In this document: positions 50,726 to 59,502 of the stretch, one piece after another | How positions within the stretch are numbered: position 1 is the first letter of the stretch | Layout: each line of letters starts with the position of its first letter | Assembly: GCF_003669015.1 (NCBI RefSeq) | Contig: NZ_CP033069.1 | Span: forward strand, 1,367,001 to 1,431,000 | DNA from: Acidovorax sp. 1608163 | GTDB taxonomy: Bacteria; Pseudomonadota; Gammaproteobacteria; Burkholderiales; Burkholderiaceae_C | Direction of reading: 5' to 3' | DNA: 64,000 nucleotides | The notes under the pieces: model-generated | The model's database searches: none | Told to the model about the DNA's origin: nothing | The model's input: only the letters and a program-made list of their open reading frames with translations | Made by a program: the position numbers and the translations under genes

Positions 50726-52774
50726 ATGTCCTATCTCGTGCTCGCCCGCAAGTACCGCCCCCGCAATTTCACCGAAATGGTGGGGCAGGAGCATGTGGTC
50801 CAGGCCCTGTCGAATGCGCTGACCCAGCAGCGCCTGCACCACGCTTACCTGTTTACCGGCACGCGCGGCGTGGGCAAGACCACGGTGTCGCGCATCCTGG
50901 CCAAGTCGCTCAACTGCCAGGGGCCGGACGGCACAGGCGGCATCACCGCCACCCCCTGTGGTGTGTGCCAGGCCTGCATGGACATCGACAGCGGCCGCTT
51001 TGTGGACTACACCGAACTGGACGCCGCCTCCAACCGGGGCGTGGACGAGGTGCAAAGCCTGCTGGAGCAGGCCGTCTACAAGCCGGTGCAGGGCCGCTTC
51101 AAGGTCTTCATGATCGACGAAGTGCACATGCTGACGAACACGGCGTTCAACGCCATGCTCAAGACGCTGGAAGAGCCGCCCGAGTACCTCAAGTTTGTGC
51201 TGGCCACGACCGATCCGCAAAAGGTGCCGGTCACCGTCCTCTCACGCTGCCTGCAGTTCAACCTGCGCCCCATGGCGCCCGAGACGGTGCTGGACCACCT
51301 CACCCGCGTGCTGGCCCAAGAGAACGTGCCCGCCGAACCCCAGGCGCTGCGCCTGCTCTCACGCGCTGCGCGGGGCTCCATGCGCGATGCGCTCTCGCTC
51401 ACCGACCAGGCCATCGCCTTTGGCAGCGGCCAGTTGCAAGAAGCCGGTGTGCGCCAGATGCTGGGCGCAGTAGACCGCTCCTACGTCTTCCGCCTCGTCG
51501 ACGCGCTGGCCCAGGGCGACGGCAAAACCGTGGTGGAAACGGCCGATGCCCTGCGCATGAACGGCCTGTCGGCCGCATCGACGCTGGAAGAAATGAGCGC
51601 CGTGCTGCAACGCATGGCCGTGTACCAGGCCGTGCCGCAGATGGCGCAGGCAGTGGACGCGAACGATCCAGAAGCCGTGGAAACCGCCCGTCTGGCGGGC
51701 CAGATGCCAGCGGATGAAACCCAGCTGCTGTACAGCCTGTGCCTGCACGGCCGTGCCGAGCTGGGCCTGGCGCCCGATGAGTACGCCGCGCTGACCATGG
51801 TGCTGCTGCGCCTGCTGGCCTTCAAAGCCCCTGCAGACCCGGCTGAAAAAAAAACTCTGACGCGGCCTGAGCCCGCATTGCCACCGACCCCAGGCCCCGC
51901 CTTGGCGTCTGCAGTGCAGCCTGCAGCGGTTACTCCGCAGGCTGCCCCGCTGCCGCCCGTAGCCCCTGCTGAGCCGGTGCCTCCCGCTGCGTTGGCTCCA
52001 TCCGCTCCAACGACCACAACGACCCCAATGGCTCCTGCCGTTGCGCAGCCACCAGAGCCTGCGCCCCGGGCCGTGCCGTCTGCGCAGGCCCCTGTGGCGG
52101 CGCCCGCCCCGGCGGCTGCCCCAGCCCATGCGGTAGCCCCGTGGGATGACGCTGGCAGCGAACCCCCACCCTGGCCCGACGCGGACGATGGATCGGTGCC
52201 TGCCCCTGCCGTTCCGCCAGCGCATGCGGCTCAAAATTCAGAACAAAATCTGCCTCCAGCGCTTAACAATCAAGCGCAAGCAGCTCCTGAATTGGTAGCA
52301 ATCCCGGTGCGCGAGGCGTCTGAACCCAGCGAACGCTTGCAGCCCTTGCCCCTGTCGGCCCCCACCCCGGTATCGACCCGCTACACGCCCACCGAAGAGG
52401 GCGATGTGTGGCACGCCACGGTGCAGCAGCTGGTGGCGGCCGAGGCCATCACCGCCCTGGTGCGCGAGCTGGCCTTGCAATCCCAACTGGTGGCGCGCGA
52501 TGGCGCCCACTGGCTGCTGCGGGTGGAGCGCGAATCGCTCAACCAGCCCACGGCCCGCGAGCGCCTGCGCTCGGCGCTGGAAGCTGCAGGCCACGCCACG
52601 CAGATCAGCGTGGAGGTGGGCCGCGTGATCGACAGCCCCGCCCGCCGCAACGCCGCCGCGGCCGCCGAACGCCAGCGCCTGGCCGAAGAAACCGTGATGA
52701 ACGACCCCTATGTGCAGACGCTGATGCGCGACCATGGCGCGAAGATCGTGCCTGGCAGCATCAAGCCACTGTAA
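50726..52774 (+). CDS. dnaX: DNA polymerase III subunits tau/gamma
   Basis: DnaX forms the clamp-loader core and couples the polymerases. The 682-residue tau shows the start MSYLVLARKYRPRNFTEMVG, Walker A GTRGVGKTTVSR, a four-Cys zinc module (CGVCQAC part), Walker B VFMIDEVHML and the sensor SRC (VLSRCLQFNL). A long Pro/Ala linker (about 380-530) leads to the DnaE/DnaB-binding C-terminus. An A9 run at 51846 in the linker offers frameshifting to gamma. A palindromic element (52231-52301) is translated in the linker. ATG at 50726 is the conserved start. Confidence 0.96.
   Translation: MSYLVLARKYRPRNFTEMVGQEHVVQALSNALTQQRLHHAYLFTGTRGVGKTTVSRILAKSLNCQGPDGTGGITATPCGVCQACMDIDSGRFVDYTELDAASNRGVDEVQSLLEQAVYKPVQGRFKVFMIDEVHMLTNTAFNAMLKTLEEPPEYLKFVLATTDPQKVPVTVLSRCLQFNLRPMAPETVLDHLTRVLAQENVPAEPQALRLLSRAARGSMRDALSLTDQAIAFGSGQLQEAGVRQMLGAVDRSYVFRLVDALAQGDGKTVVETADALRMNGLSAASTLEEMSAVLQRMAVYQAVPQMAQAVDANDPEAVETARLAGQMPADETQLLYSLCLHGRAELGLAPDEYAALTMVLLRLLAFKAPADPAEKKTLTRPEPALPPTPGPALASAVQPAAVTPQAAPLPPVAPAEPVPPAALAPSAPTTTTTPMAPAVAQPPEPAPRAVPSAQAPVAAPAPAAAPAHAVAPWDDAGSEPPPWPDADDGSVPAPAVPPAHAAQNSEQNLPPALNNQAQAAPELVAIPVREASEPSERLQPLPLSAPTPVSTRYTPTEEGDVWHATVQQLVAAEAITALVRELALQSQLVARDGAHWLLRVERESLNQPTARERLRSALEAAGHATQISVEVGRVIDSPARRNAAAAAERQRLAEETVMNDPYVQTLMRDHGAKIVPGSIKPL
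51846..51870 (+). other. Candidate frameshift/slippage site for the gamma form of DnaX
   Basis: Nine As (51846-51854) follow codon 373. Tau reads GAA AAA AAA ACT. A -1 ribosomal shift, or one extra A by polymerase slippage, reads AAC TCT GAC GCG GCC TGA and stops at 51870, giving a protein of about 381 aa. That is just the ATPase and clamp-loader part, as expected for gamma. Confidence 0.65.
52231..52301 (+). repeat. Palindromic element copy 7, inside dnaX
   Basis: TCAAAATTCAGAACAAAATC, TGCCTCCAGCGCTTAACAAT, CAAGCGCAAGCAGCTCCTGA, ATTGGTAGCAA. Translated in frame as NLPPALNNQAQAAPELVAIP in the flexible linker of tau. Confidence 0.82.
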
Positions 52775-52814
52775 TTTTTGACCCTCGCCATTTTTCAAAA
52801 GAAGGAAACCATCC

Positions 52815-53147
52815 ATGTTCAACAAAGGACAACTCGCCGGCCTGATGAAGCAAGCCCAGGCCATGCAGGACAACCTCAAGAAGGCCCAGGACGAACTGGC
52901 GTTTGTCGAGGTGGAAGGCGAATCGGGCGCGGGCCTGGTCAAGGTGGTGATGACCTGCAAGCACGATGTCAAACGCATCACCATCGACCCGAGCCTGCTG
53001 GCCGAAGACAAGGACATGCTGGAAGACCTGGTGGCGGCTGCGTTCAATGCGGCGGTGCGCAAGGCTGAAGAGACTTCGTCGGAGAAGATGGGCAAACTCA
53101 CAGCAGGTATGCCAGGCCTCCCCGGCGGCATGAAATTCCCTTTCTGA
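52815..53147 (+). CDS. ybaB: YbaB/EbfC-family nucleoid-associated protein
   Basis: A 110-residue DNA-binding protein starting [20 protein letters not shown], with the central [20 protein letters not shown] and the C-terminal [14 protein letters not shown]. YbaB forms dimers that bind DNA and sit on the nucleoid. It follows dnaX by 40 bp behind AGAAGGA and precedes recR, the classic dnaX-ybaB-recR order, although 310 bp of repeats now separate it from recR. Confidence 0.95.
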   Translation: MFNKGQLAGLMKQAQAMQDNLKKAQDELAFVEVEGESGAGLVKVVMTCKHDVKRITIDPSLLAEDKDMLEDLVAAAFNAAVRKAEETSSEKMGKLTAGMPGLPGGMKFPF

Positions 53148-53187
53148 GGATTGGCTACTGCGCGCCAGCCATGCGTCGTTGGGCGGT

Positions 53188-53232
53188 GCTCGCAATCCTC
53201 ACGTACAGGAAGTACGTTCCGGTTGCTGTGCT
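53188..53232. repeat. Inverted repeat around ACGTAC-aggaa-GTACGT
   Basis: GCTCGCAATCCTCACGTAC and GTACGTTCCGGTTGCTGTGC around a 5-nt loop: ACGTAC/GTACGT are perfectly paired and the outer arms partly. I recognise similar elements from intergenic regions of this family. Confidence 0.65.
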
Positions 53233-53333
53233 CCGTCCGCCTAGCCTGGCAGGCGCTCGCTACGCCCTTGAGGGTGGGGTGGGAAGGCAGGGGAGGACAG
53301 GGTTTGGATGGGATATTTCTGATCTTTCCCCAG

Positions 53334-53401
53334 CCCGTTCTGGCTGAGCTTGTCCAAGCCAGGGCTATCCCCTCATCGTTCAGGCTGAGTCTGTCGAAGC
53401 C
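53334..53401. repeat. Tandem direct pair of degenerate REP-like repeats
   Basis: CCGTTCTGGCTGAGCTTGTC CAAGCC (to 53360) and ATCGTTCAGGCTGAGTCTGT CGAAGCC (53375-53401). Same family as the pair at 49911, here in direct orientation, ending 56 bp before recR. With the repeat at 53188 they fill the 310-bp gap between ybaB and recR; I see no gene there. Confidence 0.75.
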
Positions 53402-53457
53402 TTGCACCGCACTTTCCCGTATTTCTGTCCCGACTCTCCCAGATTGCCCACCCACCC

Positions 53458-54048
53458 ATGTCCTCCACCAACGCCCTTGATGTCTTGATTCAGGCGCTGC
53501 GCCGTTTGCCGGGGGTGGGGGTCAAGTCTGCGCAGCGCATGGCGTTTCATTTGATGCAGCATGACCGCGATGGGGCCGAGGCGTTGTCGGTGGCGCTGCA
53601 TGGCGCGGTGCAGAACGTGCACCACTGCGCACGCTGTCATACGTTCACCGAGGATGACATCTGCAGCACCTGCCTGGACCCTGAGCGAGATGCTTCGCGG
53701 CTGTGTGTGGTGGAGACCCCGGCCGATCAATCGGCGCTGGAGCGCACGGGGGCGTTCAAGGGGCTGTACTTTGTGCTGATGGGGCGCTTGAGCCCGCTCG
53801 ATGGCATTGGCCCCAAGGAAATTGGCCTGCACAAGCTCATGGAGCGCGCCAGCGATGGCGTGGTGCAAGAGGTGATTTTGGCCACCAACTTCAATGCCGA
53901 AGGCGAGGCCACGGCGCATGTGTTGAGCGAAGCCCTCAAGAGCCGGGGCCTGCATGTGACCCGCCTCGCACGCGGCGTTCCGGTGGGCAGCGAGCTGGAG
54001 TACGTGGACCTGGGCACCATTGCGCACGCGCTGGTCGACCGCCGCTGA
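53458..54048 (+). CDS. recR: Recombination mediator RecR
   Basis: RecR works with RecO/RecF to load RecA on gapped DNA. The 196-residue protein has the helix-hairpin-helix [19 protein letters not shown], a C4 zinc finger ([16 protein letters not shown]), the Toprim segment [14 protein letters not shown], and the Walker B-like [13 protein letters not shown]. It ends [20 protein letters not shown]. Length is normal. Confidence 0.97.
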   Translation: MSSTNALDVLIQALRRLPGVGVKSAQRMAFHLMQHDRDGAEALSVALHGAVQNVHHCARCHTFTEDDICSTCLDPERDASRLCVVETPADQSALERTGAFKGLYFVLMGRLSPLDGIGPKEIGLHKLMERASDGVVQEVILATNFNAEGEATAHVLSEALKSRGLHVTRLARGVPVGSELEYVDLGTIAHALVDRR

Positions 54049-54091
54049 AGTGCGGGCCTGAGGCCTGGCCATCGTGGGTAGAATACTCCCG

Positions 54092-54147
54092 AATTCATAG
54101 CGGCTAGCGCTTATAAACAGGGGCTTTGGGTCCCTAAAGGCTTAAAA
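54092..54147. repeat. Palindromic element copy 8, forming the MAPEG leader
   Basis: Minus-strand reading ends TTATAAGCGCTAGCCGCTAT GAATTC; the other end is more degenerate (TTTTAAGCCTTTAGGGACCC). It abuts the MAPEG ATG, so it makes up the whole gap after recR apart from 43 bp. Confidence 0.65.
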
Positions 54148-54572
54148 ATGAACACATCCATGCAACTGGCCCGCTTCACGGTGGCGTACTGGTGCGTCCT
54201 GGTGGCCGCGTTGCTGCCCATCGTGTGCGCCTGGATCGCCAAGCGGGGCGCCCTCGGCAAGCCCGTAGACCAGGGCGGCTTCGACAACAGCGATCCACGG
54301 GGCTGGCTGGCCCGCCAGTCCGATTGGCGGGCCCGTGCCAACGCCGCGCAGGCCAACAGTTTTGAAGTGCTGCCGTTTTTCATCGGCGCGGTCATCATTG
54401 CGCACCAGCTCGGGGCCCGGCAGACTTGGCTGGACTTGCTGGCCATGCTGTTCATCATGTTGCGCATCTTCTACATCATGATGTACGTGTCCAACATGCC
54501 CACGGCCCGCAGTGCGGTGTGGGGGCGGCGTTCTTTGTGAACATCGCCATCTTGTTTGTGGGCTACCACTGA
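54148..54572 (+). CDS. MAPEG-family membrane protein (apparent frameshift)
   Basis: MAPEG proteins are four-helix membrane proteins, some with glutathione-dependent activity. Four hydrophobic segments are seen, with RANAAQANSFEVLPFFIGAV (the RAxxNxxE-type motif, here NAAQANSFE) and a RIFYIMMYVSNMPTAR segment. The frame as given stops at 54540 (WGRRSL). If the G run 54521-54525 (five) had six bases, it reads WGAAFFVNIAILFVGYH to a stop at 54572, giving 141 aa with a complete fourth helix. Probably a sequencing error. The function in bacteria is mostly unknown. Confidence 0.82.
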
Positions 54573-54945
54573 CACCAGTGTGTTGAGGCGCCAAACGCTC
54601 ACCTGTCGCTCAACCGCTCCCTCTCCATCACGTCCACGCGCCTCCACGGTGCAGGTTCAGGCAAGCCCTGGTCTGCGCGGTGGGGGCGCTTTGGCTTTAG
54701 GGCTGTCGTAGAACCGGCTTGCAGGCCTGTGACGGGGGCTCGGGCTTGTTCGCCCCTCGCGTTGCCCGCTGGTTACCTCAGTTTTTCGACTGTTTCCCCA
54801 CCTTTTTCACGGTACGTAGAAGCCCGCAGGGGTGATCCCTGATGTTTTCGCCCGATGGCTCCGGCACAATTGTTGCAGTGCAGCATCTTTGGTCTTTTCT
54901 ACGCTGCATTGTGTGCGTTGCACTTTTTTGGGCTGTCTTGATTCC
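54573..54945. other. Intergenic region without a recognised gene
   Basis: These 373 bp lie between the MAPEG gene and an orphan binding-protein gene. No frame with plausible coding bias, no clear terminator, riboswitch or named repeat. The last ~120 bp are AT-richer and probably hold the promoter of the next gene (CACAAT at 54868 is a weak -10 candidate). Confidence 0.5.
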
Positions 54946-55998
54946 ATGTCGCGTTTTCTGATCCACCGCCGTACCCTGGGGGCCGCATCCGTTGCGTACG
55001 CCGCTGGCGTTTTTGCGCCCTTGCTGGGCGCCCAGTCGGCCCCCGTGGGCGATTTGGGTCGGGTGACGCTGGCGGTGGCGGGGCAGAACGAGATGTACCA
55101 CCTGCCGGTGCTGCTGGCCGACCAGCTCGGGTTTTTCCGCGCCGAAGGGCTGGACGTGGTGCTGCGCGACTTCAATGCCGGTGCGCTGGCTTTGCAGGCG
55201 TTGCAAGAAGGGGCTGTGGATGTGGTCTCGGGCGCTTACGAGCACACCATCCGCCAGCAGGTCCGTGGGTTGCCCCTGCGCTCCATGGTGCTGCACGGGC
55301 GCGCACCCCAGGTGGCCCTGGGCATATCGCAGCGTGCGCTGCCCAAGTACGAATCCTTGCGTGACCTGGCTGGGCGGCGCATTGGCGTGTCGGCCCCGGG
55401 CTCGTCTACCCACACCTTTGCGCGCTGGGTGTTGGCGCGTGAAGGGCTTGCACCGGAGGATGTGACCTTTGTCGCCATGCCTTCTGGGGCGGCAGCCCTG
55501 GCCGCCCTGCGTGCGGGGCAGGTGCACGCGCTGTGCCATTCAGACCCCATCGTGGCGCAGGCCGAGCAAAAGCTGGCCCTGCGCGTGGTGGCCGATGCGC
55601 GCACGCTCAAGTCCTCGCAGGATTTGTTTGGCGGCAACATGCCTGCCAGTTGTCTGTATGCAGCCCAGCCCTTTGTACAGAAGCGCCCCGACCAAGTGCA
55701 GGCCCTTGTGCACGCCATGGTGCACACCCTCAAGTGGCTGCAAACGGCAGAGCCTGCCGATATCGTCAAGGCGTTGCCAGCGGCCTATCTGGCCGGTGAC
55801 AGGGCGTTGTACCTGGCCGCTTTCTATCGCATGCGCGAGACCTTCTCGCCCAACGGGGTGATGCCGGACGACGGCCCTGCCGTGGCGCTGCGCACCCTGA
55901 CGCTGGCCTACCCCGAGTTGGCGGGCAGCAAGGTGGACCTGGCGCGCACCTTCTCGAACGACTGGGTGCGCAAGGCACGGCAAAAATTCAACGTGTGA
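54946..55998 (+). CDS. ABC-type periplasmic binding protein (NMT1/SsuA-like)
   Basis: A 350-residue protein with a twin-arginine-like signal (HRRTLGAASVAYAAGVF, cleavage near GAQS). The type II periplasmic fold is of the NMT1/THI5/SsuA kind: LPVLLADQLGFFRAEGLDVV, GALALQALQEGAVDVVSGAY, GVSAPGSSTHTFARWVL and LRAGQVHALCHSDPIV. Relatives bind sulfonates, nitrate, thiamine precursors or aromatics; ligand unknown. No permease or ATPase adjoins it. ATG at 54946 is chosen because the signal peptide starts there. Confidence 0.82.
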   Translation: MSRFLIHRRTLGAASVAYAAGVFAPLLGAQSAPVGDLGRVTLAVAGQNEMYHLPVLLADQLGFFRAEGLDVVLRDFNAGALALQALQEGAVDVVSGAYEHTIRQQVRGLPLRSMVLHGRAPQVALGISQRALPKYESLRDLAGRRIGVSAPGSSTHTFARWVLAREGLAPEDVTFVAMPSGAAALAALRAGQVHALCHSDPIVAQAEQKLALRVVADARTLKSSQDLFGGNMPASCLYAAQPFVQKRPDQVQALVHAMVHTLKWLQTAEPADIVKALPAAYLAGDRALYLAAFYRMRETFSPNGVMPDDGPAVALRTLTLAYPELAGSKVDLARTFSNDWVRKARQKFNV

Positions 55999-56064
55999 GG
56001 GCGCGGGGCAGGGTGTGCTCGGGCAAGATAGCGGCCTGTTTCACTTTGTGCAGAAAGACCCGCC

Positions 56065-56217
56065 ATGTCGTTGAGTCTCAGTATCGGCCCTTTGGTGTCC
56101 CTGATTGCTGGCATCCTGATCCTGGTCATGCCCCGTTTGCTCAGCACCATCGTGGCGCTGTACCTCATCATCATGGGCATTTTGGGCCTGATGGGCATGG
56201 CGTCGCTGCGCCTCTGA
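56065..56217 (+). CDS. DUF3096-family small membrane protein
   Basis: A 50-residue protein starting MSLSLSIGPLVSLIAGILIL and ending MGILGLMGMASLRL. Nearly the whole chain is two hydrophobic helices split by MPRLLST, the layout of DUF3096, whose function is unknown. ATG at 56065 follows AGAAAGACCCGCC. A two-way terminator follows 12 bp after the stop, which supports a real transcript end. Confidence 0.82.
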   Translation: MSLSLSIGPLVSLIAGILILVMPRLLSTIVALYLIIMGILGLMGMASLRL

Positions 56218-56229
56218 GGGCTCTCAAAC

Positions 56230-56259
56230 ACAAAGCGCCTGTCTTTGCAGGCGCTTTGT
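56230..56259. terminator. Bidirectional terminator between DUF3096 and mltD
   Basis: A perfect 12-bp inverted repeat ACAAAGCGCCTG / CAGGCGCTTTGT with a 6-nt loop; A/T ends on both sides serve both convergent genes. Confidence 0.75.
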
Positions 56260-56280
56260 TAAGTGAATGCAGGGGCGTGC

Positions 56281-57798
56281 TCAGCGGCGGCGTACTTTAG
56301 AGGGCGTGCCACCACGGCGCGTTGGCGCCGATGCGGTCTTGCTGGCGCTGCTGCGGGCTTGCACGCGTGGCTGTGCGGCGGCAGCGATTTGGCGCACGGG
56401 CAGGTACATCACCACCTGTTGTCCGGCCTTGAAGGCGGCGCTCAGCTTCACATCGTTCCAATCGGCCACGTTGGCGGCACTGACCTTGTAGCGCTGCGCA
56501 ATGCTGGCCACTGTTTCGCCTTTGGCGGCCCGCACCGAGGTGCGCCGTGTCACGATTTCGGGGGCCAGCGCCACTTGGCCGTTGTCTGCCAGGTGCGATG
56601 ACACATCCTGGCGCGTGGTGGCGCTGCGCGGCACGATGAGCGCCGAGCCCGCCTTGATGAGCATGCGCGGGGGGATGTTGTTGAGGCTGCGCAGGTCGTT
56701 CTCGCTCATGTCAGTGCGGCGTGCCGCTTCGGCCACACTCATGGTGCTGGGGGCCGACCACACGGTCCAGCTCGCGTACTGGCCTTCGCTGCGGGCTTCC
56801 AGGTTGCGCTGGAAGACTTTGGCGTTGTCCCAGGGCAAGAGGATCTGCGGGGTTCCCGCCGCCAGGATCACGGGTTTGTGGAAAGAAGGGTTCAGCGCCT
56901 TGAAATCTGCTTCGCGAATGCCCGCAAGGCTCGCCACCAGCGACACATCGATGTCGTGGGTGACGTCCACCGTCTGGAAATAGGGGTGGTTCTCAATCAG
57001 TGGCAGCTCGGTCTTGAAGGCGTCCGGGTTGGCCACGATGTTCTTGACGGCCTGCAGCTTGGGCACATACAGGCGTGTTTCTGCGGGCATGTTCAGGTCG
57101 GTGTAGCTGGTGCCCAGGCCTGCCTTTTGGTTGCGTGCAATGGCACGGCCCACGCTGCCTTCGCCCCAGTTGTAGGCGGCCAGGGCCAGGTGCCAGTCGC
57201 CAAACATGCCGTAGAGCTTTTGCAGGTAGTCCAGCGCTGCACGGGTGGAGGCCAGCACATCGCGCCGGTCATCGCGAAACGCGTTTTGCTTCAGGTCGAA
57301 GTAGTTGCCGGTGGCGGGCATGAATTGCCACATGCCCGCTGCCTTGGCGCTGGAGACAGCCTGTGGGTTGAAGGCGCTTTCAATGTAAGGCAGCAGGGCC
57401 AGCTCGGTGGGCATGCCGCGCCGCTCCAGTTCCTCAACGATGTGAAAGAGGTATTTGCTGGAGCGCTCGGTCATGCGCTGCATGTAGTCTGGGCGGCTGG
57501 CATACCACTGCTCCCGGTCTTGCACCAGATCGTTTTGCAGGTCGGGCATGGCAAAGCCGCGACGGATGCGATCCCACAGATCTGCAGGAGCGGAGAGCGA
57601 CGCCACTTCGCGGCTGGAGGCGTTGGCAGCCGTGATGGGCTGCAGCGGCCCCTTGGGGATGAGTGGCGTGTGGCCTGCCTGGCGGCTGGTGGGTGTTTCG
57701 TTGGGCGAGTTGCTGGCGGTATCCGGCGCTCCACCGGTGGTGGCGCAGCCTGTCAGCCACAGCATGCCAAGCAGGCTGGCAATGTGCAGAAATTTCAT
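56281..57798 (-). CDS. mltD: Membrane-bound lytic murein transglycosylase D (LysM lipoprotein)
   Basis: MltD cleaves peptidoglycan glycan strands with 1,6-anhydro ends. The 505-residue protein has a lipoprotein signal (LLGMLWLTGCATTG, lipid-modified Cys at about 18). The SLT domain has catalytic Glu in LLPYIESAFNPQAVS, then AAGMWQFMPATG and AYNWGEGSVGRAI. Two LysM domains follow near the C-terminus (one starting AARRTDMSENDLRSL, the other AKGETVASIAQRYKV), plus a basic Ser/Thr/Arg tail. ATG at 57798 overlaps the gloB stop (ATGA), so it is coupled to gloB. Confidence 0.94.
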   Translation of the reverse strand: MKFLHIASLLGMLWLTGCATTGGAPDTASNSPNETPTSRQAGHTPLIPKGPLQPITAANASSREVASLSAPADLWDRIRRGFAMPDLQNDLVQDREQWYASRPDYMQRMTERSSKYLFHIVEELERRGMPTELALLPYIESAFNPQAVSSAKAAGMWQFMPATGNYFDLKQNAFRDDRRDVLASTRAALDYLQKLYGMFGDWHLALAAYNWGEGSVGRAIARNQKAGLGTSYTDLNMPAETRLYVPKLQAVKNIVANPDAFKTELPLIENHPYFQTVDVTHDIDVSLVASLAGIREADFKALNPSFHKPVILAAGTPQILLPWDNAKVFQRNLEARSEGQYASWTVWSAPSTMSVAEAARRTDMSENDLRSLNNIPPRMLIKAGSALIVPRSATTRQDVSSHLADNGQVALAPEIVTRRTSVRAAKGETVASIAQRYKVSAANVADWNDVKLSAAFKAGQQVVMYLPVRQIAAAAQPRVQARSSASKTASAPTRRGGTPSKVRRR

Positions 57799-58577
57799 CG
57801 AAACTCGTTCTTCCATGTGCGCAAAGCGGCCAGTACGGCGATTGCGTCGTTGCTGTCGATCTGCGGCGCGTGGGCCTTGGCTGCTCGTGCAACCTCTGGC
57901 TGCTGAACCCGCAGGAATGGGTTGATGCTGCGCTCCAGTGCCATGTGGGATGGCAGCGTGGGGCGGTTGGCGGCCCGTTGGGCCAGGCACCAGGCGTTGT
58001 AGTTGAGCAGTGCTGCGTTGGCGGGTTCCACCGCCAGCGCAAATTTCAGGTTAGAGAGTGTGTATTCGTGCGCGCAGCATACCCGTGTGTTGTCGGGCAG
58101 TGCACTGAGCTGGCTGAGCGATGTGTGCATTTGTGCCGGAGTCCCCTCAAACAACCGACCGCAGCCACCCGAGAACAAGGTGTCTCCAGGGAACAGCAGG
58201 GGCTCGTCCCCGCCACCAACGCCAGCGCAGTAATAAGCAATGTGCCCGGCGGTGTGCCCGGGCACGTCCAGCACGTCCAGCGTGAGGCCCAGCACCGTGA
58301 CCTGGTCGCCCTGGCTCAGGCCCGTGAGGGGCTGGGGGATGTCTTCGCCTGCCGGGCCGTACACGCGGGCCCCGGTGTGCTCACGCAAAACCCCTACGCC
58401 ACCGACATGATCGGCATGGTGGTGGGTGACTAGAATTGCCTGCAAGGATAGCCCCATGGACTGCAGCGCCTCCAGCACGGGCGCGGGGTCTCCAGGGTCC
58501 ACCACCACCGCATGCTGCGCGTCGTGCAGCATCCAGATGTAGTTGTCGGTAAAGGCGGGTAGCGGCAGCAAGTTCAT
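57795..58577 (-). CDS. gloB: Hydroxyacylglutathione hydrolase (glyoxalase II)
   Basis: GloB splits S-lactoylglutathione to lactate and glutathione, the second step of methylglyoxal detoxification. The 260-residue metallo-beta-lactamase-fold enzyme has the zinc motif THHHADHVGG, VPGHTAGHIAYY, FPGDTLFSGGCGRLFEG and CAHEYTLSNLKFA, and the usual N-terminus LPAFTDNYIWML. The start codon overlaps the start codon of the divergent methyltransferase (shared CATG). A TATAAT lies 10 bp before the ATG, implying an almost leaderless mRNA. Confidence 0.96.
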   Translation of the reverse strand: MNLLPLPAFTDNYIWMLHDAQHAVVVDPGDPAPVLEALQSMGLSLQAILVTHHHADHVGGVGVLREHTGARVYGPAGEDIPQPLTGLSQGDQVTVLGLTLDVLDVPGHTAGHIAYYCAGVGGGDEPLLFPGDTLFSGGCGRLFEGTPAQMHTSLSQLSALPDNTRVCCAHEYTLSNLKFALAVEPANAALLNYNAWCLAQRAANRPTLPSHMALERSINPFLRVQQPEVARAAKAHAPQIDSNDAIAVLAALRTWKNEFR

Positions 58578-59393
58578 GAGCTCTCAAATTATAGATTTGC
58601 ACCAGTGGTTCGACTCTGCGCCCGGAAGGTACCTGCTGGCCTGGGAGCAGGCGTGCATGGACGAGGCTGTGGCCGACATCTTTGGCTACCACGCGGTGCA
58701 GCTGGGCATGCCCCGCATTGATGGCCTGCGCACCAACCGCATGCCGCACCAGTGGCTTGCCTTGGGCGCAGATGCATTGCTGAATGAACCGGGGGACTGG
58801 GGTGGCCCCATCCCCCTGATGCGCCGCGCGCAGTGGCCTTGTGGGCCGAGCCTGTGGCGTTGCCGTTTCCCAGCGCCAGCCTGGACCTGGTGGTGTTGCC
58901 CCACACCCTGGAGCTGAGCGAAGACCCGCACATGGCCCTGCGCGAGGTCGAGCGTGTGCTGGTGCCCGAGGGGCGTGTGGTGATTGCCGGGCTCAACCCC
59001 CTGAGCCTGTGGGCCCTGCGCCAGATGCGGGTGCGCTTGTGCCAGCGCTGGATGGGCGGCTCGCTGTATTTGCCAGATGCTGGTGAGTTCATCGGCTTTG
59101 GGCGCTTGCGTGACTGGCTGCGATTGTTGAGCTTTGAGGTCGAGTCGGCCCAGTTTGGCTGTTATCGTCCAGCGGTGCGCAGTGCCGAGTGGCTGGAGCG
59201 CTTTGCCTGGGTGGACCCGCTGGGCGAAAAGTGGTGGCCCATTTTTGGTGCGGCCTATTTTTTGGTAGCGGTCAAGCGTGTCCATGGCATGCGCCTGTTG
59301 GGCCCTGCCTGGCGCTCTGGCAAGGCCCGCGTGGCAGCAACGGTGCCCGTGGTGCGGCGCACGGACCCAGGGGGCCCGGTGCGCAGGCGCTGA
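58576..59393 (+). CDS. Class I SAM-dependent methyltransferase (apparent frameshift)
   Basis: A protein of the methyltransferase family found between gloB and rnhA in betaproteobacteria; target unknown. The first part ([20 protein letters not shown]) and the later part ([40 protein letters not shown]) are in different frames. The C run 58812-58816 has five Cs; with six, [15 protein letters not shown] joins them into 272 aa. Probably a sequencing error. Motif I is atypical (the usual Gly-rich loop is not evident). ATG at 58576 overlaps the gloB start on the other strand. Confidence 0.85.
58588..58593 (-). promoter_or_regulatory. gloB -10 box inside the divergent methyltransferase gene
   Basis: A perfect TATAAT (minus strand) whose last base is 10 bp before the gloB ATG. 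If used, transcription would begin about 3-4 nt before the start codon. No clear -35. Confidence 0.45.
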
Positions 59394-59502
59394 CCCAGGG
59401 GCTGCGCAGGCCACGCATGGGCTCGCTGCTGCGCAGGGCGATGTGGGGCTCTACGCTCTCACACCCTTCTATTCATCATCTTCACATTTGCAGGAATCCA
59501 GT

